In this document: positions 16,427 through 23,907 of the stretch, one piece after another | How positions within the stretch are numbered: the first letter of the stretch is position 1 | Layout of the letters: every line of letters begins with the position of its first letter | DNA from: Mangrovihabitans endophyticus | Lineage (GTDB): Bacteria; Actinomycetota; Actinomycetes; Mycobacteriales; Micromonosporaceae | Assembly: GCF_014646155.1 (NCBI RefSeq) | Contig: NZ_BMMX01000050.1 | Coordinates: forward strand, 1-38,397 | Direction: 5' to 3' | Length of the DNA: 38,397 nucleotides | Translations under genes and position numbers: made by a program | The notes under the pieces: model-generated | What the model saw: only the letters and a program-made list of their open reading frames with translations | What the model was told of the DNA's origin: nothing | The model's database searches: none

Positions 16427-16750
16427 TACTATCTTGATAGGCAATCAAGTCCTCGCCACGGTTGAAGCCTGCCTCGACAACTTTGCTCGTTGCTGATGAC
16501 CCGCTCGGGCTCGACGGCCGCACTACCGAGGGTGACAGCCCCGGCGTGATGCGCTTCGTGAGTCGACGTTGGGTCATGCAGAAGCTGATCTCCGCGGCTT
16601 GTGTGCAGCATCATAAGGTCACATGACATGCGTTTCGTTGTTCCCCATCAGGGAAGACCGGAACTAATCGGGGACCGACGCGTTCGAGCCGGAGGTCGTC
16701 CACCGTCATGTTGTGACTCCGCGCAGCCGCCAAGCCGGGGAGTTCATGCC
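16427..16750. other. intergenic, no gene seen
   Basis: The 324 bases between the JetD-like remnant and the STAS-HATPase gene hold no recognisable gene. The frame of the next gene is open back to 16601, but that part has no domain and a good ribosome-binding site points to a later start. Confidence 0.5.
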
Positions 16751-17509
16751 GTGTCAGCCGTTCCTGAAGCATCACTGACTTGTTTTCTGGAGAGCCATGA
16801 TGGCCTTCCGGTGCTGGTCGTCGGCGGAACGCTGGAGGTGGTTTCCGGCATGGTGCTTTATGAGCGGGCCACGACCTTGATGCGGCGTCATCGGGCCGGG
16901 ATGCTGATCGATGTGGCGGCGCTGTCCGTGGCCGATGCCGCCGCCGTCACGGTGTTCACCGAAATCATGCAGGAAGCGCGGCGGTGGCCCGATGTACGGG
17001 TGCTGGTGTGCGCGCCTTCCGCATCGGTGAAGCCCCTTCTCTCGGCCGACGTGCTGGATCAGCGGCTGTTGTTCGCCAGCGTCGCCGCCGGCCGGACAGC
17101 TGCTTTGGCAGTGGTTCCAGCGGTTGCGGAGGACCTGCTGCCGGTCGCCGGCGCTGCGCGTCGGGCCCGGGATGTCATCACTGAGGCGTGCCTGACTTGG
17201 GACCGATCCGAGCTGATCGGGCCGGCCGCACTGGTCGTCAGCGAGTTGGTGACCAACGCAGCCGTGCACGCTCACACTGTGATGACCCTGACGGTGCGGC
17301 TGCAGTTGTGTCACCTGCACATTTCCGTCGTCGATGGCTCGGCCGTGCATGCCGTTCACCGGGCACTCGATCGCCGTGGCGTGGGCGGCCGGGGGATGCG
17401 CCTGGTGGACGCCGTGTCCGCCGCATGGGGGTCGACGTCACTGCCGACCGGGAAGGCGGTGTGGTCGGTAATCGATTTCCCCCACGGCCACCCTGAACGC
17501 CGAAGCTGA
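16751..17509 (+). CDS. STAS - HATPase_c fusion (anti-anti-sigma/anti-sigma type regulator)
   Basis: A 252-residue fusion. Residues about 8-118 look like a STAS domain; about 130-245 are an RsbW-type ATPase, with N-box ELVTNA (165-170) and G2 box GGRGMRLVDAVS (212-223). In partner-switching systems a STAS protein is phosphorylated on a serine by an RsbW-type kinase that also binds a sigma factor. Here the usual DSSG phosphorylation site is replaced by ADAAAV (61-66), so the STAS part probably cannot be phosphorylated, and the ATPase G1 box is degenerate (VVDGS). GTG at 16751 is preceded by GGGGAG at a suitable distance. No sigma factor gene is adjacent; a separate STAS protein lies at 27167-27496. 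Confidence 0.82.
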   Translation: MSAVPEASLTCFLESHDGLPVLVVGGTLEVVSGMVLYERATTLMRRHRAGMLIDVAALSVADAAAVTVFTEIMQEARRWPDVRVLVCAPSASVKPLLSADVLDQRLLFASVAAGRTAALAVVPAVAEDLLPVAGAARRARDVITEACLTWDRSELIGPAALVVSELVTNAAVHAHTVMTLTVRLQLCHLHISVVDGSAVHAVHRALDRRGVGGRGMRLVDAVSAAWGSTSLPTGKAVWSVIDFPHGHPERRS

Positions 17510-17809
17510 GCCGGATGGCGCCGACCTCTGCGGCCCGCTCAACAGCCGTCCTCCACCACATGCTGGGATCCCACATTCGGAAGCTCACGGTGATCGCGTC
17601 CCGTGTGGCGAAGCCCCAGCACGCGGTGACCGCGGCGACGTGAAGCCGGTGCTCGGTTTCGCCGGGAACCAGGTCGGCGTCGGCCATGGTGAAGCCCTCC
17701 CAGGTACCCGGCCCAGCGGGCACACCCTTCGCGGCACCGCACCGCCTGCGATCCGACCGCGTACAAGGAACAGTTCCTAGCTACGACGGCGGGGCGGTCG
17801 GCTCCTCCA
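17510..17809. other. intergenic; one doubtful minus-strand ORF
   Basis: A minus-strand frame begins at ATG 17687 after a good GGGAGGG ribosome-binding site and reads MADADLVPGETEHRLHVAAV, then TRDAITVSFRMWDPSMWW. Its third positions look coding down to about 17510, but it then continues to a stop at 17238 entirely inside the opposite-strand STAS-HATPase gene. It may be a truncated gene whose real 3' end is lost. The family is not recognised. Confidence 0.3.
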
Positions 17810-18484
17810 TCACTGGCTGGCCGTGCCGTCGATCAATCGTCCTTGGCGGTGCAGGTGGCGTTGGAGGGCACCGTGATAGTCCGCCGCAAATCGAGTCAGC
17901 TTGTCGATGTCGCGCAGAACGCGTTCCCGGTCGGTCACCAGGTCGGCCGCGGCCGCGCTCTGGTAATCGTGGGACCTCCGGTCGATGGCGGCGACCGCGT
18001 CCCGGGCTTCACGAAGCGTCCGGCCGGCCCGTTCTCCGGCCTCGGCCAGCAGGATCTGCGATTCGTCTCTCGCTTCGCGCACATACACCTCGGCGGTGTG
18101 CTGCGCCATCATCAGGACCCGCTCCGGGGACGTCTCGTTGCGTTCCGTGGCTGCCGCCGCGGCGGCCTGGTTCACCTCGTCGAGTTGCCGGCGCACGAGC
18201 CGGGCCTCCTGCTCGGCGCGGTCACATGCTCGATGAGCGCGATCGAGAGCGTCCGTCGCCGCGGACAATTCGGCCCGAGCGGCTCGACGGTCCGCCTCCC
18301 GGCCGTCCACCGGTGCACCGGCGCCGAGCCGGTGACGCAACACGTTGTTCTCCTCCAGGAGTCTGATCATCTCCCCGGTGGCCTCGTCGAGGAGCACGTC
18401 GACGTCGTTCTCGTCGTAGCCGCGCCGACCGCGGGGGGCCTTCGCGAATTGCGTGTTGTGTATGTCGGCCGGGGTCAGGGACAT
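17810..18484 (-). CDS. DivIVA/Wag31-like coiled-coil protein
   Basis: A 224-residue protein whose N-terminus (LTPADIHNTQFAKAPRGRRG, YDENDVDVLLDE) is the membrane-binding DivIVA motif of actinobacterial polarity proteins. A short coiled coil (GEMIRLLEENNVLRHRL) follows, then a long heptad-rich coiled coil to about residue 205. DivIVA/Wag31 marks cell poles and organises tip growth; this shorter, divergent copy is probably an accessory paralogue and not the essential one, since no ftsZ/sep genes are adjacent. I chose ATG 18484 because AAGGAG is 5 bases upstream. The frame is open to 18592 but the extra part is not conserved in appearance. Confidence 0.82.
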   Translation of the reverse strand: MSLTPADIHNTQFAKAPRGRRGYDENDVDVLLDEATGEMIRLLEENNVLRHRLGAGAPVDGREADRRAARAELSAATDALDRAHRACDRAEQEARLVRRQLDEVNQAAAAAATERNETSPERVLMMAQHTAEVYVREARDESQILLAEAGERAGRTLREARDAVAAIDRRSHDYQSAAAADLVTDRERVLRDIDKLTRFAADYHGALQRHLHRQGRLIDGTASQ

Positions 18485-18644
18485 CGTGCTCCTTGGGTCG
18501 CGGTGAGGTGACGACGCGATCGGACATCTGCCCGACCACCGCGCGGCTGGCGGTGATCGTCGCGAGGAAGCGAATTGCTGGAGCAAGGTCACTGTACGCC
18601 GATGATCGAGCGACCGCCGCGAAGCCGATGCGGGCAGACCTGGA

Positions 18645-19280
18645 TCAGGCGTCCAGGTAGCGGAGGACAGCCAGGACCCGCCGGTTGTCGTCGTCGGACG
18701 GCGGCATCCCCAGTTTGCTGAAGATGTTGTTGATGTATTTGCTGACCACCTTCTCGGTGATGAAGAGCTGGGCCGCGATGGCCGCGTTCGATCGTCCCTC
18801 GGCGATGTGCTTGAGGACGTCGTGCTCGCGCGGAGTCAGGCCGGCCAGCGGCTCGCGCCGGGCCAGCAGCTGAGTGACGACCTCGGAGTCGAGGGCGGTT
18901 CCACCCGCGGCGACCTGCTGCACCGCCCGGACGAACTCCTCGACGTCGGAGACGCGTTCCTTCAGCAGATAGCCGATGCCTCGGCCGCTGTCGGACAGCA
19001 GCTCGCGGGCGTACAGCGGCTCGACATGCTGAGAGAGCACCAGCACTGGCAACCCCGGTATCGCCGCGCGGGCCGCGATGGCCGCCTTCAGCCCTTCGTC
19101 GGTGTAGGTGGGCGGAAGCCTGACATCGACGATCGCCACGTCCGGCCGGAGTCGCAGCAGGGACGGGAGCAATGCCGGACCGTTGTCGACGGCGTCGACC
19201 ACCTCGAAGTCGAACGCCTCGAGCAGCCGGGTCAGCCCGTCCCGCAGCAGAGTCAGATCTTCGGCGATGACAACGCGCAC
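18645..19280 (-). CDS. LuxR/NarL-family response regulator
   Basis: A 211-residue response regulator. The receiver domain occupies residues 1-120, with acidic D8, phospho-acceptor D52 in VAIVDVRLP and the conserved lysine in IGYLLKERVSD. A LuxR-type HTH occupies about 145-205 (LTPREHDVLKHIAEGRSNAA, then KVVSKYINNIFSKLGM). It is translated from GTG 19280 with GGAGG 5 bases upstream. Its start overlaps the 3' end of the histidine kinase gene by 28 bases, so the pair is translationally coupled. The likely target is the divergent desaturase gene, by analogy with DesR (inference from context only). Confidence 0.92.
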   Translation of the reverse strand: MRVVIAEDLTLLRDGLTRLLEAFDFEVVDAVDNGPALLPSLLRLRPDVAIVDVRLPPTYTDEGLKAAIAARAAIPGLPVLVLSQHVEPLYARELLSDSGRGIGYLLKERVSDVEEFVRAVQQVAAGGTALDSEVVTQLLARREPLAGLTPREHDVLKHIAEGRSNAAIAAQLFITEKVVSKYINNIFSKLGMPPSDDDNRRVLAVLRYLDA

Positions 19281-20518
19281 GGAACCTCCATGGTCATGAC
19301 GGTCGGGCCGGCCGGCGGCGACGAGATCGTCATCGTGCCGTCGAAAGCATCGAGCCGTCGTTCGATGCCGTCCAGGCCCGTGCCGCGGGTGGCGTCGGCG
19401 CCGCCGATCCCGTCGTCTCCGACTTGGACGACCAGTCGGTCGTCGGCATGCCGCAACGTCACCCAGGCCGAGTGGGCCTGGCTGTGCCGGCCTATGTTGG
19501 CCAGCGCCTCGGCCACCGCGAAGTAGACCGCCGACTCGATCGGTGTCTCCAGCCGCCCCGGCAGGTGCGAGGTCACCGCGATAGGGACGGGCAGGTGCAG
19601 CGCGAGGGCTTGGACGGCCCCTTCGAGTCCGCGCTCGGCGAGCACCGGCGGATGGATGCCCCGGACGAGGTGCCGCAGATCGACCAATGCGGCCGTGCTG
19701 GACGCGCGTGCCTCGGTCAGCAGTTCGAGCGCCGCGGCCGGATCTCGCCGGACGAGGCGTTCGGCGAGCCCGATGGTCATGCCGACCGACACCATCCGCG
19801 CCTGTGCTCCGTCGTGCAGGTCGCGCTCGATCCGGCGCAGTTCGGCGGCCTGCGCGTCGATCGCGCCGCTCCTGGTCGCGGTCAGGTGACTGACTCGCAG
19901 CCGCAGTTCGGCGGCCGAGGTCGGCGCGAGGAAGAGCCGGGCGAACAGGACGTCGGTCCGGCGCAACAGCGGCGCTACCGCGAGCCCGACGGCGAGGAGC
20001 GTCAGACCTTGCGGAAGGGCCAGCCAGGCCTCGACGATGTTCGCCGTCGGCCAGAACAGGCCGTAGCCGAACCAGACATCACCCAGGAACAGCCACAACG
20101 GCAGCAGAAAGGTCCCCACCAGGCCGTACGCCGGAACCACCACCGTGACGATGCCGAGCGCCACGCCGACCACCGCACCGGGCAGCAGCCAGGCCATGTC
20201 ACGCCAGGTGGCCGGATCGGTGATGATCCATCGCACCCAGTGGCGGCTGCCCAGCTCGGCCCGGTCCGGTGCGACCCGGTAGGGCCGGCGGATCGGCACG
20301 CCGACGAACGCGGCGAGGCGCCGCTCGAGGTCGGCTCGCCACCGGACGACGACGGTGGTCACGTGCAGCAGATCGGCGCCGAGAACCGGGACCGGGCTCA
20401 GGAGCACTCCGGCCAGCGACAAGACGAGCACCGGTATGTTGAGCAGCCCGAGACCGATCGCGAAGACGCCGTGCGCGGTCGCGCGAAGGCCGGTCGGCAC
20501 ACGATCCGCGAGGTCCAT
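19253..20518 (-). CDS. sensor histidine kinase (Sensor domain + HisKA_3 + HATPase)
   Basis: A 421-residue membrane kinase. Four or more hydrophobic segments lie in residues 10-195 (for example FAIGLGLLNIPVLVLSLAGV, then LLPGAVVGVALGIVTVVVPA). They include the RPYRVAP and ITDPATWRDMAWLL signatures of the actinobacterial Sensor domain (PF13796). The HisKA_3 dimerisation segment has the phospho-accepting histidine at about residue 235 in LRRIERDLHDGAQARM. The HATPase domain follows with AVAEALANIGRHSQA and GDDGIGGA. ATG 20518 is the best start; upstream codons have no conserved features. It is divergent from a fatty-acid desaturase, an arrangement that recalls Bacillus DesK-DesR-Des membrane-fluidity control. 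Confidence 0.9.
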   Translation of the reverse strand: MDLADRVPTGLRATAHGVFAIGLGLLNIPVLVLSLAGVLLSPVPVLGADLLHVTTVVVRWRADLERRLAAFVGVPIRRPYRVAPDRAELGSRHWVRWIITDPATWRDMAWLLPGAVVGVALGIVTVVVPAYGLVGTFLLPLWLFLGDVWFGYGLFWPTANIVEAWLALPQGLTLLAVGLAVAPLLRRTDVLFARLFLAPTSAAELRLRVSHLTATRSGAIDAQAAELRRIERDLHDGAQARMVSVGMTIGLAERLVRRDPAAALELLTEARASSTAALVDLRHLVRGIHPPVLAERGLEGAVQALALHLPVPIAVTSHLPGRLETPIESAVYFAVAEALANIGRHSQAHSAWVTLRHADDRLVVQVGDDGIGGADATRGTGLDGIERRLDAFDGTMTISSPPAGPTVMTMEVPCALSSPKI

Positions 20519-20564
20519 GACACCATCATCGCGCGTCGCCGGACGTCGGGCAGTGGTCAGCACA

Positions 20565-20580
20565 GGGGTGCTGGCACCCC
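20565..20580. promoter_or_regulatory. perfect dyad between kinase and desaturase genes, operator candidate
   Basis: GGGGTGC-TG-GCACCCC is a perfect 7+7 inverted repeat. It stands in the 120-base gap between the divergent starts at 20518 and 20639. Its size and position fit a dimeric response-regulator site that could act on both genes. Confidence 0.45.
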
Positions 20581-20638
20581 AATGGCGCTGGGGTCTGTCA
20601 CTCCTGCTCCGTCGACCCGTCGAGGCGACACTGAGACA

Positions 20639-21670
20639 ATGACGGCAACCACGCTCCGGCGTCCCTCAGCGACCGGCAGCGACTTCGCGGAACTTAACCG
20701 CCGGGTCAACGCGCTCGGCTTGATGCGGCGACGACCCACCTACTACGTGCTGCGTCTCACGCTGGTCGGTCTGCTGGCCGTCGGCGGCTGGACCGCGTTC
20801 TTCCTCGTCGGCTCCTCCTGGTGGACCCTCGCCGTCGCAGCGGTGCTCGCGGTGGCTTTCGCCCAGTTGGCTTTGGTCGCCCACGACCTCGCCCACCGCC
20901 AGGTTTTCCGCACCAAGGGACCCAGCGCGATCGCCGGCCGTATCGCCGGCAACCTCGGCGTCGGAATGAGCTACGGCTGGTGGATGGACAAGCACACCCG
21001 CCACCACAACAACCCCAACCACGACGACCTCGACCCCGACGTCGCACCCGAGGTCCTGATCTGGGCCACCGCATCGGCGCTCGGCCGCCGCGGGCTGGCC
21101 GGCTTCGTCACCCGCCATCAGGCCGGGCTCTTCTTCCCGCTGCTGACGCTGCTCGGTCTCGACCTCAAAATTTCGAGTATCAAGGCCCTGCGAGCCGGCG
21201 CAGTCAAACGCCCGGGTCTGGAAGTCGGACTGCTGATCGTCCACGCCGCCGCCTACTTCACGGCGTTGTTCGTCGTCCTGTCACCGCTGCAGGCGCTCGC
21301 CTTCCTGGTGGTGCACCAAGCCCTGTTCGGCGTCTACCTGGGCATGACCTTCGCCCCCAACCACAAGGGCATGCCGCACCCCACCGGCGCTGAGGACTAC
21401 CTTCGCAAGCAGGTGCTGACCTCCCGCAACGTACGCGGTGGCTGGTTCGTCGACGTCGCACTGGGCGGCCTCAACTACCAGATCGAACACCACCTGTTCC
21501 CGGCCATGCCCAGCGCCAACCTGCGTAAAGTGCAACCGATCGTCCAGCAGTACTGCGCCGAGATCGGCGTGCCCTACGAGCAGACCGGCCTGATCGTGTC
21601 GTACCGGCAAGCCCTGCGCCACCTGCACGAAGTCGGCGCGCCGCTGCGGGACGCCCGGTCCGCCGGGTGA
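20639..21670 (+). CDS. membrane fatty acid desaturase
   Basis: A 343-residue integral-membrane di-iron desaturase. All three histidine boxes are present: HDLAH (82-86), HTRHH (119-123) and QIEHH (281-285). The QxxHH third box is typical of front-end and acyl-lipid desaturases. Hydrophobic segments lie at about 38-58, 62-80, 163-178, 195-215 and 218-238. It introduces a double bond into acyl chains and so adjusts membrane fluidity. A much longer open frame runs upstream, but it lies opposite the histidine kinase; ATG 20639 gives the normal domain start. It is divergent from a two-component system that may regulate it. Confidence 0.92.
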   Translation: MTATTLRRPSATGSDFAELNRRVNALGLMRRRPTYYVLRLTLVGLLAVGGWTAFFLVGSSWWTLAVAAVLAVAFAQLALVAHDLAHRQVFRTKGPSAIAGRIAGNLGVGMSYGWWMDKHTRHHNNPNHDDLDPDVAPEVLIWATASALGRRGLAGFVTRHQAGLFFPLLTLLGLDLKISSIKALRAGAVKRPGLEVGLLIVHAAAYFTALFVVLSPLQALAFLVVHQALFGVYLGMTFAPNHKGMPHPTGAEDYLRKQVLTSRNVRGGWFVDVALGGLNYQIEHHLFPAMPSANLRKVQPIVQQYCAEIGVPYEQTGLIVSYRQALRHLHEVGAPLRDARSAG

Positions 21671-21873
21671 GCAATTCCTCATTTCCGACGAGGAGTTGCG
21701 AACGTTGACCTCCTTGATGTTCCGAGGGCCCATCGCCCGCCGAGCGGTCCGGTTCGAGCGGCTCACGCCATCCTGGTCCCGCGCCGCTGGCGATGCCGGC
21801 GCCCCAAGGACTTGCTGAAATCGTACTGTCCGCCGACCACTTCGCCGTGGCCCGATTCGAGTAGCTTGAGGCC

Positions 21874-22098
21874 ATGGCGACTGCAGTGCTACGTGTGAAG
21901 CTCATCGGTGGCGACCGTATGGACATTACGTATGACGACCCCGGCATCTCCGATCAGGACACGTTGCTGGAGCACGTGATCTCGACCCTGGCACAGGACT
22001 CCGGAACGCTGCGGACGACACACGGCGACCGGCTCGTCGTGATCTACGGACGAGGCGTCGCGGCGATCGAGTTCGCGCCTCGCGGTGCTGTGGTCTGA
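21874..22098 (+). CDS. small conserved-looking protein of unknown function
   Basis: A 74-residue protein with alternating strand-like hydrophobic segments (TAVLRVKLIGGDRMDITYDD, TLLEHVISTLAQDSGTLR, DRLVVIYGRGVAAIEF). Third positions are coding-like and the start ATG 21874 is plausible, with TTGAGG a few bases upstream. No domain is recognised. It lies alone between the desaturase and a minus-strand small gene. Confidence 0.6.
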   Translation: MATAVLRVKLIGGDRMDITYDDPGISDQDTLLEHVISTLAQDSGTLRTTHGDRLVVIYGRGVAAIEFAPRGAVV

Positions 22099-22205
22099 GT
22101 GACGGTGCCGGGTGCGCGCTGATCCGGGATCGTGAAGTTCTGCCATCCGTGATGTCGTCCGGTGGCTCTCGCCTTGGGCGCAGTGACCTGGCTGGCTATC
22201 GACCC

Positions 22206-22445
22206 TCAGCGGCTCGGCGCGGCATCTGCGGGCGGCGCCAGTTCTTGCCAGTCGGCGTCCGAGCCACGCCATGCGCCGGCCACGATCACCGCTGAACTGC
22301 CGCTCGGGCAGTCCTGCACGCGATAGCGTCCCGCCGTCCCTCCGATCTGCACCAGCACGTCCCAGCGGCTCCCGTCGCTTCTGATGTACACGTCGCGACG
22401 AAGGCGCGCTGTCTTGCTGCCGTTCCACCAATGCCGTTGAACCAT
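22206..22445 (-). CDS. small protein of unknown function
   Basis: A 79-residue protein (VQRHWWNGSKTARLRRDVYI, RSDGSRWDVLVQIGGTAGRY, then VQDCPSGSSAVIVAGAWRG). The tryptophan-rich start and the RYRVQDCPS segment look conserved, and third positions are strongly GC, so I take it as real. GTG at 22448 directly before ATG 22445 is an alternative start. No function can be inferred. Confidence 0.6.
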   Translation of the reverse strand: MVQRHWWNGSKTARLRRDVYIRSDGSRWDVLVQIGGTAGRYRVQDCPSGSSAVIVAGAWRGSDADWQELAPPADAAPSR

Positions 22446-22659
22446 CACGGGGGTAACCGTACATTCCCATCGTTAAATGTCTTTTGTGAAGACAGACGCG
22501 GTCCGGTCGGTCCGAGAAGGACCAGGCGGCGTCGGCCTGGCCGCCCTGACGATTTCATCTTCGGCCACGAGATACTCGGTGTCGACGACGACACCATCAC
22601 ATCGCCGAGGTGACCGGACGGCCGGCTTCCGCCAGGGGTTCTGCTCACCGGTGGCAACG

Positions 22660-23118
22660 TCACCGGACGTGTTCGATGCTGGTGAGCAGGTCGGCTGTAA
22701 GGCGTTTGTCGGAGGCATCCGCGGCGGCGTCCAGGGCCGCTTCAGCCGATGCCTCGGTAGCGTTCGGCGGCACGACGAAAAGATCGAAGCGATCGTTGCC
22801 GAAGTCGGCCATGATGGTGATCAATCCGGACGGCTGGGACGTGAACCACCCGAGCCGCACCACCCGGCTACCCACTGCCGCTCGCCGCGGATGGGGAGCG
22901 TCCCACTCGGCACTGTTCATCAGCACGTGTGTGATCTCGCCGCGCAGCCCCGCCAGAGCCTCCACCAGTCGAGGGAGTTCGGCCATCGCGTCCGTCGACC
23001 GTGGCCACCAGGCCCCGTCGAGGACGGTGGTCCGGGAAGGATGCGGGTCCAGCTGCAGGCGTACGGCTTCACTCTGCGCTGACGTGGGCGCGAGCACGGT
23101 CGAAGTGGTCGGTGCCAT
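22660..23118 (-). CDS. DUF5994-family protein
   Basis: A 152-residue protein of the actinobacterial DUF5994 family. The signature is VRLQLDPHPSRTTVLDGAWW, then PRSTDAMAELPRLVEALAGL, VGSRVVRLGWFTSQ and ITIMADFGNDRFDLFVVPP. The family has no established function. ATG 23118 with GAGAGG upstream gives the usual length; the longer frame reaching 23283 adds unconserved sequence. A 13-bp dyad lies upstream, at 23206-23244. Confidence 0.85.
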   Translation of the reverse strand: MAPTTSTVLAPTSAQSEAVRLQLDPHPSRTTVLDGAWWPRSTDAMAELPRLVEALAGLRGEITHVLMNSAEWDAPHPRRAAVGSRVVRLGWFTSQPSGLITIMADFGNDRFDLFVVPPNATEASAEAALDAAADASDKRLTADLLTSIEHVR

Positions 23119-23205
23119 GGCGGCTACCTCTCGATTGACGACCCCCGCACCGCCGAAGGTGGCGCCGAATGCGCTCGTCGGAGATCGTGGAGAGGTCGTT
23201 GACAA

Positions 23206-23244
23206 CCACTGTACGCGTGGTGCCGACGACGACGCGTACAGTGG
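23206..23244. promoter_or_regulatory. 13-bp inverted repeat in divergent intergenic region
   Basis: CCACTGTACGCGT (23206-23218) and its exact complement ACGCGTACAGTGG (23232-23244), separated by 13 bases. The gap of 299 bases between the DUF5994 gene (minus) and the small gene at 23418 (plus) holds nothing else I recognise. It could be an operator or a transcript hairpin. Confidence 0.5.
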
Positions 23245-23417
23245 GTGCCGGCGGCTGCCGTCGAGTGCCGGGCCGACCTGCACGGTCGCGACCGATCTCC
23301 TGCATCTCCGGCTCCTGCTTCTTCAGCGTCCTCGCTACCGGACTTGCCCACACTGTGTGGAGCCTGACACCGCACCGGCCCGCCAAGGACTCCATGAACC
23401 CAGCGACAAGGATCTGC

Positions 23418-23588
23418 ATGACACCGAGCTACGACCGGACCGAATTGTTCCTGGCACCACCCACACCTCAGGACACCGAAGGAACCAACGGGACACCGCC
23501 GACGATCGACCACCGGGCGGAGGCGATGCGGGCGCTCTGCCACCCCTTCGCGATCCGTACGCAACCGGCCGCCCGTCCCGTCCGCTGA
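23418..23588 (+). CDS. small protein of unknown function (56 aa)
   Basis: It reads TPSYDRTELFLAPPTPQDTE, then PPTIDHRAEAMRALCHPF. ATG 23418 is preceded by AAGGA. It is hydrophilic and has no domain. Small genes of this kind are common in actinomycetes, but expression cannot be judged from sequence. Confidence 0.4.
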   Translation: MTPSYDRTELFLAPPTPQDTEGTNGTPPTIDHRAEAMRALCHPFAIRTQPAARPVR

Positions 23589-23639
23589 GCGGATCACCGC
23601 CGTCGGCGGCAACCGGCTTCGATCTCCGAGAGGGCACTC

Positions 23640-23822
23640 ATGACCATTCCCAAAGCGGCGGTGCTGGCCGTTCTTCGCGAGCGCGGTCAGCACGCCCGCG
23701 CTGACTTCGTCGACCGGGAACTGCCCGACCACATCGATATCACCCGGCATGCGGGCCTGCTTGCCACTCTTCGGCTCGATCCCGCCGCGCTGAGCGGGCC
23801 GGACACCGAGGACGTCGGCTGA
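23640..23822 (+). CDS. small protein of unknown function (60 aa)
   Basis: A 60-residue helical protein (IPKAAVLAVLRERGQHARAD, FVDRELPDHIDITRHAGLL). An AGAGGG ribosome-binding site stands 6-7 bases before ATG 23640, and third positions are coding-like. It lies 51 bases after the previous small gene, so the two may be cotranscribed. The function is unknown. Confidence 0.6.
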   Translation: MTIPKAAVLAVLRERGQHARADFVDRELPDHIDITRHAGLLATLRLDPAALSGPDTEDVG

Positions 23823-23907
23823 CGGATCAGTTGCCGGAGACGCTGAATGCCGGCAGCGCCGTCGACCGAGTTCCTGGTCGACCGGCGATCAAGGGGCAGC
23901 GTTTCCG

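Noticed and set aside
19424..20638. A 405-codon N-terminal extension of the desaturase
   Set aside because: It lies antisense to the histidine kinase, is low-complexity and charged, and the desaturase domain starts normally at 20639.
20518..21670. Naming the genes desK, desR and des
   Set aside because: The kinase has a different sensor domain and there is no functional evidence; only the arrangement is alike.
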